DNA of 57,320 bases from Lachnospiraceae bacterium (lineage in GTDB: Bacteria; Bacillota; Clostridia; Lachnospirales; Lachnospiraceae). Below the pieces are notes generated by a model that did not search any database, was not told the origin of the DNA, and was given only the letters and a program-made list of their open reading frames with translations. The stretch is from positions 1-57,320 of the forward strand of contig JAEELL010000054.1 in assembly GCA_016282745.1 (NCBI GenBank), read 5' to 3'. A program made the translations under genes and the position numbers. The stretch's first letter is position 1; the number at the start of each line of letters is the position of its first letter. Positions 17,384-27,502 of the stretch are shown here, one piece after another.

Positions 17384-20300
17384 ATGAAAAAATGGACGAT
17401 GAGAATAAAAAGTCTGCTATGCTATATTCTTATTTTAAGTATTGTGGCTACTGGTGTACAACCTGCTGGGACAGTTAAAGCGGCAAGCAACGTTGGACTC
17501 AATAAGAAAAGTGTTAAAATCCTTGTAGGTGAAACCTTCAAACTTGAAATGAGTGGCGATACCATTAAGAAGGCTACAAGTAAAAATAATAAGATAGCTA
17601 CGGTTACTAATGATGGAACAGTAACTTCAAAGAAACAGGGCAAGACTACTATAACTGTTACTGCTTCCAATGGTAAATTGTTCAAATGTAAAGTTAAAGT
17701 TATTACAGGTTTGACAAAGAAAAAAGCCTATGTGACTAAGGGCGGTTCTCTTAAAGTAAAACTATGTGGAACGGCCATAAAAACAATTAAATCTAAAAAT
17801 AAAAAAGTAGCAAAAGTATCAAAAAAAGGTAAATATGAATTTGTTATCAAGGGTAAGAAAAAGGGCTCTACAAAGATTAAAGTTAGAGGTAAAAACAATA
17901 AAACTTACACTTGTTACGTTAAGGTTGAAACGCCTGATTTAAATAAAAAAGATATAGTACTCACAAAATGGGATAATTTTACGCTAAAACTTAATAACTC
18001 AAAGCAGACTGTTATGTGGAGTTCTAATGCAGCGGGGGTTGTAACAGTAAGCGAAAAAGGAGTATTAACTCCTGTTGCTGCAGGAGAAGCAGTTATATCT
18101 GCAATTGATGAAAGCAAGAAAGTATATACATGTCATGTGAAGATTGAAGAGCCTAAGATGGCTGCCTCAGAGCTTCATATGGATGTTAATCAGGAAATAA
18201 CTCTTGTCTTGGCAGGAAATACTCAGAAAGTTACTTGGACAACTTCTAATAAATTAATAGCTTCTGTAAATAATAATGGAAAGGTGAAAGCTATTTCAAG
18301 CGGAACAGCAATTATCACAGCAACAGTAGAGAGTGGTGCAAGCTTCGAATGTAAGATTATCGCAGCAGATAAGCAGAATAAATATGAGAAGCCAACAAAA
18401 ATCAACACAGATGAGACCGAGACAACTACTGCTAGTGATGGCGGTAAAGAGACTGGAAATCACGAAAATGATGGTGATGAAATTGGAGATGGCGATCCTG
18501 AACAGGAAGAGGATAGCAAACCTGAGATTCAGGAAGAAGAATATTATGTTAACTTCCTTGATGTAGAGGGTGGAATTGATATGAAACCTATGCTAGTTCC
18601 TAAAGGAACCACTATAGGATCTATCCCTACACCAAAATATGCTGATAACCGTACATTCATTGCATGGTATTATGATGCGGAATACACAAATCCGGCCAAT
18701 GCAGAGGACATCATTGACAAGACAACTATTCTTTATGCTAAGTCGGTTAAGATGGAGATTGCTACTCCTGAAGAAGTAGTGACTGTCACAGCAGTAAACG
18801 ACGCTGAACCTGATTTTCATATTGGAATCCGTTCTACAGACCCTACTATGACAGCTCAGCAGGTTCTCGATTCCATAGAAGTAGTAAACATTATTCACAA
18901 AGGTTCAGATGAATATCAGCTCAAAGAGAATAATGTTTCAATAGAAGGAGAGAACGGTGTTTATACTCTTTCAGGTAAACATATCCTTATGGAAGAAACT
19001 GTAGACAATTTTGAAAAAGGTGGAAGTTATGTTATCAAACTTCCAGAGGTAATAGACGGTAATGATTACCTTATGTTTGATAATCAGCCAAAGTCTGTTC
19101 GTGAGTATGACGTCAATATAGCTCAAAAAGAAGTAAACAATATGGAGCTTAACAATGATGTTATTATGATTGAAGTGTCAGAACTTGACGGTCTTTTTGA
19201 TGAAAATGGTACTAAACAGGATTACATTGACGGAAGCTTCTACACGATAGACGAGCATGGCAATACAAAAGAGAGTGAAGAAATTAGTGGATATTTCGTT
19301 TGGAAAGACACTGAAGCAGAAAAACTCCAGGTTGGAAATACTATAGCCCTTTATAGTGGTATGAATCCAGCTAAGGCAATGGAAAATCCTGAAAAATTTG
19401 ATGAGGGCGATAATCACATTGCTTACCTGTTTATCAATAAGATAGATGGAAATAGATTCTACTACGGAAATGCAGATATGGCTAATATTATTAAGATGCC
19501 AGAGATTCTTCCAATTCCTTCAGATGCAGATTTGAAATTGGATGATCTTCCGGAGACATTGGAGATTATGGCATCTGAATTAGATTGGTCAGATGACAAG
19601 TATTCAGATGTTAAGTTAGACTCAACAACTAAGCTTGAAGAAGATGATTTCATTGTTCTTTATAAGGGAGAATATGGAAGTACTGACATGGAACAGGTTG
19701 GGGACTATCTTAAAGTCACAAAAGTTGCATCTGGTGGTACAACTTTAAACCCTGTAGGTGATGAATGTGAATTTATCCGTATCACTACAGAAAAAGCTAA
19801 TGTTGAGGAAATTGCTGAATCTGGAGATACAAACTATTCAAGACCTATCGATGCTATGGATAATCTTACTCCTGAGCAGAAGGAAGAGATTAAGCAGCAG
19901 GCAGTAGCAGATGCTCAGAATAGTGGTTTCTTAGAGGAAGCAGGACAATATCTTGCACAGACAGCTATGGCAACAGAAGGATTTACAAGTCTTGCAAGAA
20001 TGAAAGATATTGATAGCCTTCAGGACTTTAAGTTTAAGGTTAAATCATCGCCTGCTCCAATCATCGGAACAGCTAATGAATTCTATGATAAATATAAAGA
20101 CTACAGCGACAAATACAAAGAAATGATGGAGACATACAAGCAGTTTTTAGATGACGATGACGACGATGATGATGATGGTGCTGTAGAAGTTGAACTTGAA
20201 AATCTTGATGTTGAACTCGTTGAAGCAGAGAATCTTCCTGGTGGACTTGGCATTCACATGAATGTTCAATTTAGTGTTGAAGTTACTGTACCTAAGTTTG

Positions 20301-23300
20301 AGAAAGAATTAGGCGGTGATGAAGACAATAAAGACAAAGATGACAAGGACAAGGACGATAAAGACGATAAAGACGGTAAAGACAAGGACGATAAAGACGG
20401 TAAAGACAAGGACGATAAAGACGGTAAAGACGACAAAGACGATAAAGACGATAAAGATGACAAAGACGGCGAAGATGAAGAACCAGAGGAAGAAAATAAG
20501 CTCAATATTGAAATTGAAGCAGATTTCCTTCAGGAAATACAGCTCTCTATGGGATTCAATGCAAAGATTGAATGGAAAAAGATTCTCTGTATCCCATATC
20601 CTGCAGATGTTGTCTTCTCGCCAAGCTTTACAACTGGTACATATACAGGTATCAACGTAGAAGCTACAGCAATGACAGCAGGTCAGGACGATGGTATGGG
20701 AGATTCCATCCTCGAAGATCACAATACAATGATTAAGGATATTTCTGATGAGCTTAAGAGTCTCATGGAAGAAGACGAAGCTGAGGAAGATGAAGAAGCT
20801 GAAGAAGTATCTAACTGGTTGTCAGTAAAATATAAACAGATGCTTGAGCAGGAACATGATGCTATTACTTTGGTTGAGATATCATTATTCAAGACCAAGT
20901 ATGAATTGTTCCCAGGTATCGTTGAGTTTGGTCTGGAAGTAAAATTCATTGTCACGGTGGATGTTGTAGTAACAATAGGACTGGAATTCTCAAATATTCA
21001 GTGTAAGAAGACCATATACAATATTCATGTACTGAAAGGAAAGTGTGATAGCGAGACTGTTGAAATAATTCCGGCAGAATTAGATTTCAAGTTCTATGTA
21101 ATGGGTACGCTGGAACTGAAGGTTGGATTTGAAATAGAACTATCCCTAGAACTTGTGGAAGGAATACTTGGATCAGCATCACTGACTGTTGGAGTTGGAG
21201 CTTACGTAGATCTGTATGGATTCTTCTACTATCATGTACATATTCTAAATGGGAAGAAGACAGAGAATAGCGCAGGTGCATTATATGTTCAGATTGGTAT
21301 TTACATAGAAGTAGGAACTGGTGCACAGATAGGAAAGAACTTTAAGAAGATTAAGGGTAAGATAGCTTCATTTGAACATACATTGTTTGAGACACAGATT
21401 CCGCTTAAGGAATTTGGAGAAAGTGAAGTACCACTTAATTTTGAAATCCTTCAGGAAGACATAGATGATATTGAACTTCACCAGTATGTAAAACAGTTCG
21501 TAATCCCTGATGAATATTATGAGATTACTACTATGGACATGGAAGAGGGAGAAATCGGTAGTACAACTTATGACGATGAGTGCTATGGTGTTGAATTATC
21601 TAACTCTTGGTTCAAATATGATCCGGATACTCATACGGTTGAACTGAAAGATGGTTACAAAGAAATGGAAGCAGAATGTACTGCTACATTGTACTACAAG
21701 AATGGACATATTCCTCTTTCATATGCAAAGATGAAGAGAACTATTGAAATATCTTGGGATAACTACCTTGATGGATATGCAATTAGTCCATTTACAGAAG
21801 GTGGTTCATATGTAGAGGCTACTGTAGGAGCATATGGTGCAGAAGTTGTACAGCCAAAGAATCCTACTAGAAAAGGTTATGTATTTGACGGATGGTATAA
21901 GAGAACTGAAGACGGTAACGGTAACTACACAGAGGAACCTTACGAATATCCAGAGACTATGCCGGCTGAAAGTGTACGTATATATGCACATTGGAAACCA
22001 GCAGATGACACTCCTTATACTATAAAATATTATCTTGAAGATCCAAATACAGCAGGAGAATATTCATACGATGGCAAGAAGATTTACAGAGGAACAACAT
22101 TGACAAATGTTGAACCTGAAATATTACAGCCTGGAGCATACAAGAAGAATCTTACAGAAGAAGAAATTGCAAATTATAACAAGTATGAATATACAGGCCC
22201 TACAAATCAGAAATTGCAGATTCTTGCAGATGGAACAGCTTCATTAAATATCTACTATGATGTTAAGAGAAGTAAATCAACATTTACATCAGGCGGAAAA
22301 GGAACTGCACCTGATATTACCTTGACGGAAAAATATGGTGAGAACATTTATGCACCTGAAATTTCTGCAAACGGATATGAGCTGACAGGATGGCTTGACA
22401 AAAACACAAATCAGGTGATTGATGGAGATACTATTTTGGCGGCCAGTGGCAAAATAGGAGTAGCAGATGGTACAGATACTGTGTACGAAGCACAGTGGGC
22501 ACCAAGAACAGATATCCTTTATCGTGTTGAATATTATGTACAGCAGTTAAGCGGAGCTTACACTGTTCAGACAATCGATTACGGCAAGGGAGCTGCAGGT
22601 GATAAGATTTCAGAGGACACAGTTAGAAATCTTATAGTAACTGCAAAATTCTTACAGGAAGATGGAACTGAAATTGAACAGAAAGGTAAAGCAGAACATC
22701 TCTTTACATTAAGTGATGGTGGAGGAGCAGTTCAGTTCTTTGACAAGATGACAGTGGGTGGCCAGCCGGTAGATGAAGCAGAAATCAAGGCTGATGGCTC
22801 AACAGTAATTAAAGTTATCTACAGTCGCAAGCAGTACACAGTAACACTTAAGGGTGCTGATGCAAATGATAATAGTATCGTTTACACAGATTACAAAGTA
22901 TGTGCAGGCGGAAAGATGGCACTCCCAGTTCCTGTTAAGGAAGGATATACTTTCTTAGGTTATAAGGATCAGTATGGAAATAACGTGCCACTCAATGAAA
23001 AGACAGGATTTGAAGTAGTAACAGTAAATGGAGATGCTACATACACAGCTAGAGGTTGGAAGCCAAATAACTACACTGTTATGTACGATGCAAACAATGG
23101 AACAATGGCAGGAGCAACTAGCCAGAACTTCACATATGATGAAGCACAGAATCTTTACGATGCTCCAACAAGAACTGATTATGTGTTCAAAGGTTGGAAA
23201 GATACAGTTACAAATAAGATTTATGCCGCAGGAGAAAGTGTAAAAAATCTTACTTCTAAAGAAAACGGAGTAATTGAATTGACAGCCGTATGGGAACTTA

Positions 23301-26300
23301 AATCATATGATGTTAATTACAATCTTAATGGCGGAAGTATCAGTGAAGGCGCAAATCCGAATAAGTACGTTCCGAATGCTCCGGAAACTGCTTTGGATTA
23401 TCCTGAAAGAGAGGGATACAATTTCATTGGTTGGTATCTTGGAGAGAACAGGGTATTCAGTTTACCTGGTGGAAATCTGGGAGCGTTGACACTTGATGCA
23501 AAGTGGGCAGAAAGGGATGACATTCCTTATGTTGTTCGTCATTATCAGAAAGACTTAGACGGTGAAGGAGAGACATTAGTTCTTTCAGAAAATCTTACAG
23601 GTACTGCAGGAGAAACGGTTTCACCGGAAGTTAAGAGTTTTGAAGGATTTACAGCGCCAGCTAGGAAGAATGTTGAAATTGCAACAGATGGATCTACAAT
23701 AATTGATTATGTATATACCAGAAAGACTCATACGCTTACATTAGATTTAGATGGAGGAACATTTACAGGTTCTGGAACACCTCTTACTACTCAGGTAGCT
23801 TATGGAGAAAACCTAGTACTTGATATTCCAGTTAAAAACGGAAAAGTTTTTGCAGGCTGGACAAAGAATGGTACTGTTTATACACAATCTACTATGCCGG
23901 ATGCTGATTTGAACTTAACAGCTCGCTGGTCAAATGCAGAGGCAGCAGTTGTTGTAAATCATTACAAGCAGGATATTGAAGGAAACTATACAATCCTTGC
24001 AGACACAGAAGTTATAACAGGACAAAATGGAGATACAGTTACTCCTGAAATCAGAAGTTATGAGGGATTCAATGCACCAAGTGCAACTGAAGTAACATTA
24101 ACAGCAGGTGAGATTGAAACAGTAGAAATCAAATATGCTCGTGAACGTTACAAATTGAGTTGGAATCTCGATGGAGGAGAAGCACAGAATACATACACAA
24201 GTGGCGATGTTTATTTCGGACAGCCAATTATAGCTCCAATAGTTAAAAAACAGAATTATTCTTACATATGGGATAAGGAGCCTGCAAGTGTTATGGGTAT
24301 GGAAGCACTCACATACACAGCAGTATGGGTAGCTAATAAATACAAAGTAGCGTTTGATGGCAACGGAGGAAACGTTGATGGTGATGTAGAAAAGAGTGTA
24401 ACTTACGGAAAAATTTATGGAACTCTTCCAATCGCAACAAAAGATAATGCAGAATTTACCGGATGGTATGATGCAAAGACAAATGGTAACAAGATTGATG
24501 AAAATACTTTAGTTGGTATTGGAAAAAATCATATATTGTATGCAGGATGGAATTATGTTACGGCAACGATTACATACCAGGGCATTGAGAGCACAGATGT
24601 TAATGACAATCCTATTTCATACAATGTTGGTGAAGAAACTATCATTAGAGAACCTGTAAGAGAAGGATACATTTTCTTAGGATGGTCTGTAGGTGATAGT
24701 GAAGAAAGATTTAAAGAATACATTATTTCAGCAGATTCTACTACTGATTTAACACTTGTTGCACACTGGGAAATCAGGACACACACACTTTCACTTTACA
24801 CTCGTACCGGTTTATATCTTGTTAAGAAGTTAGAAGCAGGAGCAGATCTTTCAGGAATTACACTTCCAAAGATTAGTGGATTCACGCTTACAGGATGGAC
24901 AGTAGTACAGACAGAAGAATTTATTGACAAGCTTCCAAGTACTATGCCAGAGAATGATCTTACATTAGTAGCCCAGTGGCAGGAAAACGTATACAGAGCT
25001 GTATTTAACAATATGTATGAAGCTAAGGTAGATGAGGTGACTTGGAAGATTACTGACAATAGCTTCATAATACAGCCACCATCAGAAGGACGTAGAGGTT
25101 ATGATTTTGCAGGTTGGTATACTAAAGCAAATTATGACAGTGACAGCCTGGTAGAGAAAATGAATCCTGTTGCTTACAATGTAAACTTATATGCTAAGTG
25201 GATTCCAAGAACATACAAGATTAATCTTTACTATGAACAGGGTATGGATTCAACTGGAAAAGAATTCAATGAAGATGAAGACAATGTATTTACATTTGAC
25301 GAGACAAGATCACTTAAGACAGCTTCTTCATTAGGACTTAAACGTAATGGTTACACATTCATGGGATGGTCAACTAAGAGTGGTGGAAACGTTGAATATT
25401 CAGACGGATATACATTTACCCAGGGTGGACATAGTCTCTACAATGGAGAAAATGTTGTAAGTCTGTTTGCAGTATGGAGCCCAATCACTTACCAGATTAC
25501 ATATGATTCTGTAACGGTTGGTTCAGCAGGAAATCCAGCAGTAAATCCAACTCAGTATACAATTGAGAGTACAGATGTTACACTAGAGGTTCCACAGGGC
25601 ATCAAGGAAGGATATGAATTCCTTGGCTGGTATGACATTACATCAGGTAATGAAGTACTGATTGAGGGTAATTATCTGAAGCTGAAAGGAGAAGTTGGAA
25701 ATAAGAAATTAAAAGCAAAATGGGCATATGCAGGAACATTTAGTATTGCATTGAAGTCATCTACATCTTCATCTCCTACAGGTGATGGAGAGACAACATA
25801 TACTATTACACGTACACTTGCAACAGGAATTAATCTGATTTCTTCAGATCAACAGAGAGTATATTTTAGAACTGTAAATGGTACAGCAATTGGTGGAACA
25901 GTTACAGTTAAAGGAAATGCCGGACCAGAGAAGGATAAGGAATCAGCTAACAACTTCTTACATGTAGGTGGAAATAATACATTTGCAATGTTCGATGGAA
26001 ATAATACACCATATGTTATGGTTAAGAATGAGAAACAGAATGGAACTATTAATGCAGATGGAAGTATTGCACAGGTAGAGTTCAAGGTTACTAAAGAAAA
26101 AGCCGCAATAAGATATTACGGCCATCAGATTCCGGGTGCCACAAATGGTACGTTTGCACATCAGTTTAACCTCACAGGTTACAACACAAGATACTATACG
26201 GTAGAGCTTTACAGAATTGAAAGTGTTAAAGGTAATGTAACTGGTGTATATGGAACTAAGGAAGTAACGAGAACCATGAATATGCCAAGTGGCAATATTC

Positions 26301-27073
26301 TTACAGTAAATAAGTTATATGGAAACAAGTCAACTACAGTAGATCACAGTGCTCACTTTGATAATGACTCAAGTGGTAATAATGCAGTAGGCCCGGTAAA
26401 CTTTGGTGGAATGCTTGGAACTGAATTATCATATTATCTCCAGCAAGCCGGTGCAACAGCAAATCTTAAGATTAGAGTATACGCTGATTCAGATGAAGAC
26501 AGTACAACATGGAGTAATGACTACTATCTGAAATACAGGATTGGTAATACATGGATTTCAAGATGGGGCGGTCGTTGGATTGATGAAGATAAAGGATATC
26601 AGTGGTGTGATGTAGGTAGTTCAGGGATTCCATGGAGCGATTTCGCAACTGGTCAGGCATACTATTATGGCGAGACTGAAGATGATGGTGCTGGTGGAAC
26701 AGATTATTGGACCAAAAAGCATGAATTTACCTTGTCAGTATCAGATACTGCAAAAGCTACTCAGGTTGGTATTGCACCAGCAGCAACTACAGATTACCAG
26801 AAGGGTGATAAAGTAACATTCTCAGTTATCTATGCTGAATTAATTAGCAGTGCAAGCAATGTAACGGTTGATGCAAGTAAATTCGCAGCACAGATGCCAC
26901 TTACAAATGTAACTTGGACAGGAAAAGGTGTTGGAACAAACGTACTTGTATTTGAAGGTATTGCTTCTGAGAATTTTGCAAATACTACATGGGAGAGCAC
27001 AGGAACAAATGATATTCTCATGGATGTTAAACCGGTAAACGGCGGAACAGTTAAGGATGTCAAAGGCAATTAA
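17384..27073 (+). CDS. Giant secreted protein with Ig-like, Asp/Lys-rich and Listeria-Bacteroides repeats
   Basis: A 3229-residue exported protein, the largest here. It has a signal peptide to about residue 34 (TGVQPAGTVKAA). Four BIG2-like Ig domains follow to about 330 (each with a variant of NGTVTSKKQGKTTITVTA), then an acidic linker and a first InlB B-type repeat near 395-450. An Asp/Lys-rich low-complexity segment is at about 983-1035. At least ten Listeria-Bacteroides (InlB B) repeats occupy about 1490-2790, recognisable by RKGYVFDGWYKR or YTFMGWS followed by VTLYAKW-like ends. A unique beta-rich C-terminus ends KPVNGGTVKDVKGN. No sortase or SLH anchor. Likely an adhesin or cell-surface fibre; ligand unknown. 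A strong terminator follows. Confidence 0.85.
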   Translation: MKKWTMRIKSLLCYILILSIVATGVQPAGTVKAASNVGLNKKSVKILVGETFKLEMSGDTIKKATSKNNKIATVTNDGTVTSKKQGKTTITVTASNGKLFKCKVKVITGLTKKKAYVTKGGSLKVKLCGTAIKTIKSKNKKVAKVSKKGKYEFVIKGKKKGSTKIKVRGKNNKTYTCYVKVETPDLNKKDIVLTKWDNFTLKLNNSKQTVMWSSNAAGVVTVSEKGVLTPVAAGEAVISAIDESKKVYTCHVKIEEPKMAASELHMDVNQEITLVLAGNTQKVTWTTSNKLIASVNNNGKVKAISSGTAIITATVESGASFECKIIAADKQNKYEKPTKINTDETETTTASDGGKETGNHENDGDEIGDGDPEQEEDSKPEIQEEEYYVNFLDVEGGIDMKPMLVPKGTTIGSIPTPKYADNRTFIAWYYDAEYTNPANAEDIIDKTTILYAKSVKMEIATPEEVVTVTAVNDAEPDFHIGIRSTDPTMTAQQVLDSIEVVNIIHKGSDEYQLKENNVSIEGENGVYTLSGKHILMEETVDNFEKGGSYVIKLPEVIDGNDYLMFDNQPKSVREYDVNIAQKEVNNMELNNDVIMIEVSELDGLFDENGTKQDYIDGSFYTIDEHGNTKESEEISGYFVWKDTEAEKLQVGNTIALYSGMNPAKAMENPEKFDEGDNHIAYLFINKIDGNRFYYGNADMANIIKMPEILPIPSDADLKLDDLPETLEIMASELDWSDDKYSDVKLDSTTKLEEDDFIVLYKGEYGSTDMEQVGDYLKVTKVASGGTTLNPVGDECEFIRITTEKANVEEIAESGDTNYSRPIDAMDNLTPEQKEEIKQQAVADAQNSGFLEEAGQYLAQTAMATEGFTSLARMKDIDSLQDFKFKVKSSPAPIIGTANEFYDKYKDYSDKYKEMMETYKQFLDDDDDDDDDGAVEVELENLDVELVEAENLPGGLGIHMNVQFSVEVTVPKFEKELGGDEDNKDKDDKDKDDKDDKDGKDKDDKDGKDKDDKDGKDDKDDKDDKDDKDGEDEEPEEENKLNIEIEADFLQEIQLSMGFNAKIEWKKILCIPYPADVVFSPSFTTGTYTGINVEATAMTAGQDDGMGDSILEDHNTMIKDISDELKSLMEEDEAEEDEEAEEVSNWLSVKYKQMLEQEHDAITLVEISLFKTKYELFPGIVEFGLEVKFIVTVDVVVTIGLEFSNIQCKKTIYNIHVLKGKCDSETVEIIPAELDFKFYVMGTLELKVGFEIELSLELVEGILGSASLTVGVGAYVDLYGFFYYHVHILNGKKTENSAGALYVQIGIYIEVGTGAQIGKNFKKIKGKIASFEHTLFETQIPLKEFGESEVPLNFEILQEDIDDIELHQYVKQFVIPDEYYEITTMDMEEGEIGSTTYDDECYGVELSNSWFKYDPDTHTVELKDGYKEMEAECTATLYYKNGHIPLSYAKMKRTIEISWDNYLDGYAISPFTEGGSYVEATVGAYGAEVVQPKNPTRKGYVFDGWYKRTEDGNGNYTEEPYEYPETMPAESVRIYAHWKPADDTPYTIKYYLEDPNTAGEYSYDGKKIYRGTTLTNVEPEILQPGAYKKNLTEEEIANYNKYEYTGPTNQKLQILADGTASLNIYYDVKRSKSTFTSGGKGTAPDITLTEKYGENIYAPEISANGYELTGWLDKNTNQVIDGDTILAASGKIGVADGTDTVYEAQWAPRTDILYRVEYYVQQLSGAYTVQTIDYGKGAAGDKISEDTVRNLIVTAKFLQEDGTEIEQKGKAEHLFTLSDGGGAVQFFDKMTVGGQPVDEAEIKADGSTVIKVIYSRKQYTVTLKGADANDNSIVYTDYKVCAGGKMALPVPVKEGYTFLGYKDQYGNNVPLNEKTGFEVVTVNGDATYTARGWKPNNYTVMYDANNGTMAGATSQNFTYDEAQNLYDAPTRTDYVFKGWKDTVTNKIYAAGESVKNLTSKENGVIELTAVWELKSYDVNYNLNGGSISEGANPNKYVPNAPETALDYPEREGYNFIGWYLGENRVFSLPGGNLGALTLDAKWAERDDIPYVVRHYQKDLDGEGETLVLSENLTGTAGETVSPEVKSFEGFTAPARKNVEIATDGSTIIDYVYTRKTHTLTLDLDGGTFTGSGTPLTTQVAYGENLVLDIPVKNGKVFAGWTKNGTVYTQSTMPDADLNLTARWSNAEAAVVVNHYKQDIEGNYTILADTEVITGQNGDTVTPEIRSYEGFNAPSATEVTLTAGEIETVEIKYARERYKLSWNLDGGEAQNTYTSGDVYFGQPIIAPIVKKQNYSYIWDKEPASVMGMEALTYTAVWVANKYKVAFDGNGGNVDGDVEKSVTYGKIYGTLPIATKDNAEFTGWYDAKTNGNKIDENTLVGIGKNHILYAGWNYVTATITYQGIESTDVNDNPISYNVGEETIIREPVREGYIFLGWSVGDSEERFKEYIISADSTTDLTLVAHWEIRTHTLSLYTRTGLYLVKKLEAGADLSGITLPKISGFTLTGWTVVQTEEFIDKLPSTMPENDLTLVAQWQENVYRAVFNNMYEAKVDEVTWKITDNSFIIQPPSEGRRGYDFAGWYTKANYDSDSLVEKMNPVAYNVNLYAKWIPRTYKINLYYEQGMDSTGKEFNEDEDNVFTFDETRSLKTASSLGLKRNGYTFMGWSTKSGGNVEYSDGYTFTQGGHSLYNGENVVSLFAVWSPITYQITYDSVTVGSAGNPAVNPTQYTIESTDVTLEVPQGIKEGYEFLGWYDITSGNEVLIEGNYLKLKGEVGNKKLKAKWAYAGTFSIALKSSTSSSPTGDGETTYTITRTLATGINLISSDQQRVYFRTVNGTAIGGTVTVKGNAGPEKDKESANNFLHVGGNNTFAMFDGNNTPYVMVKNEKQNGTINADGSIAQVEFKVTKEKAAIRYYGHQIPGATNGTFAHQFNLTGYNTRYYTVELYRIESVKGNVTGVYGTKEVTRTMNMPSGNILTVNKLYGNKSTTVDHSAHFDNDSSGNNAVGPVNFGGMLGTELSYYLQQAGATANLKIRVYADSDEDSTTWSNDYYLKYRIGNTWISRWGGRWIDEDKGYQWCDVGSSGIPWSDFATGQAYYYGETEDDGAGGTDYWTKKHEFTLSVSDTAKATQVGIAPAATTDYQKGDKVTFSVIYAELISSASNVTVDASKFAAQMPLTNVTWTGKGVGTNVLVFEGIASENFANTTWESTGTNDILMDVKPVNGGTVKDVKGN
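20330..20480 (+). repeat. Tandem 24-bp repeats coding for an Asp/Lys-rich linker
   Basis: Repeats of GACAAGGACGATAAAGACGGTAAA and shorter 6-base variants encode alternating DKD and DGK units inside the giant secreted protein. The same strand bias opens long spurious frames on the other strand. Such repeats are prone to length change by slippage. Alternating Asp may bind calcium, though no strict calcium-loop consensus is seen. Confidence 0.75.
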
Positions 27074-27093
27074 TATTAGACAGAAATAATAAT

Positions 27094-27129
27094 AAAGCCA
27101 GCAGTTACCTTTTGGAAACTGCTGGCTTT
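27094..27129 (+). terminator. Strong rho-independent terminator after the 3229-residue gene
   Basis: AAAGCCAGCAGTT (27094-27106) pairs with AACTGCTGGCTTT (27117-27129), followed by T. It lies 21 bases after the stop codon. Confidence 0.9.
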
Positions 27130-27281
27130 TAAAAGTAAAATCCATGTGAAAGATTAAATTCCGTTTATGTACAATTCCACGGTGCGATGAGAGAGTGGAA
27201 TTTGAAATTTAATTCAAAGCCCCTATAAAGCTATAAGCAGAAGTTATTACAAGTGATAAACTACATAGATTATACAAAAGT

Positions 27282-27309
27282 TATCTGATATGATACTATT
27301 TCTGTATCA
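27282..27309 (+). promoter_or_regulatory. CYS-box-like operator upstream of the ABC transporter operon
   Basis: TGATA-N9-TATCA (27291-27309), with a third half-site TATCT four bases upstream (27282-27286). This is the mirrored form of the TGATA-N9-TATCA-N4-TGATA pattern I recall for LysR-type cysteine regulators of streptococci. A LysR gene lies at 35404 in the same sulfur region. The rest of the 429-base gap holds the terminator before it, the attenuator-like hairpin after it, and no gene. Confidence 0.55.
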
Positions 27310-27409
27310 CAAATCTTAATTATTCAGGACATAAATGGATTGGTAATCTTAAACATAGATTGCAAAAACAGAAATCCGGATAATTACAATAATCAGAGAA
27401 ACTGACTGG

Positions 27410-27459
27410 AAAACCAGAGGTTGACATTGCGTCATGCATGTCATGCTTCTGGTTTTTTT
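27410..27459 (+). terminator. Attenuator-like terminator in the transporter leader
   Basis: AAACCAGA (27411-27418) pairs with TCTGGTTT (from 27448) and a T-run follows. An inner stem is formed by TGACAT and ATGTCA. The same CCAG (27414-27417) can instead pair with CTGG at 27406-27409, giving a competing small hairpin. It stands between the operator and the first gene, so read-through may be controlled. Confidence 0.6.
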
Positions 27460-27502
27460 GTTTACACGACGAGTCAGGTGAAAAAATAAATGGAGGATCA
27501 AA

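Noticed and set aside
20309-20722. Long minus-strand open frame inside the 3229-residue gene
   Set aside because: It is produced by the repeat composition of the plus-strand gene and has no start signal or recognisable domain.
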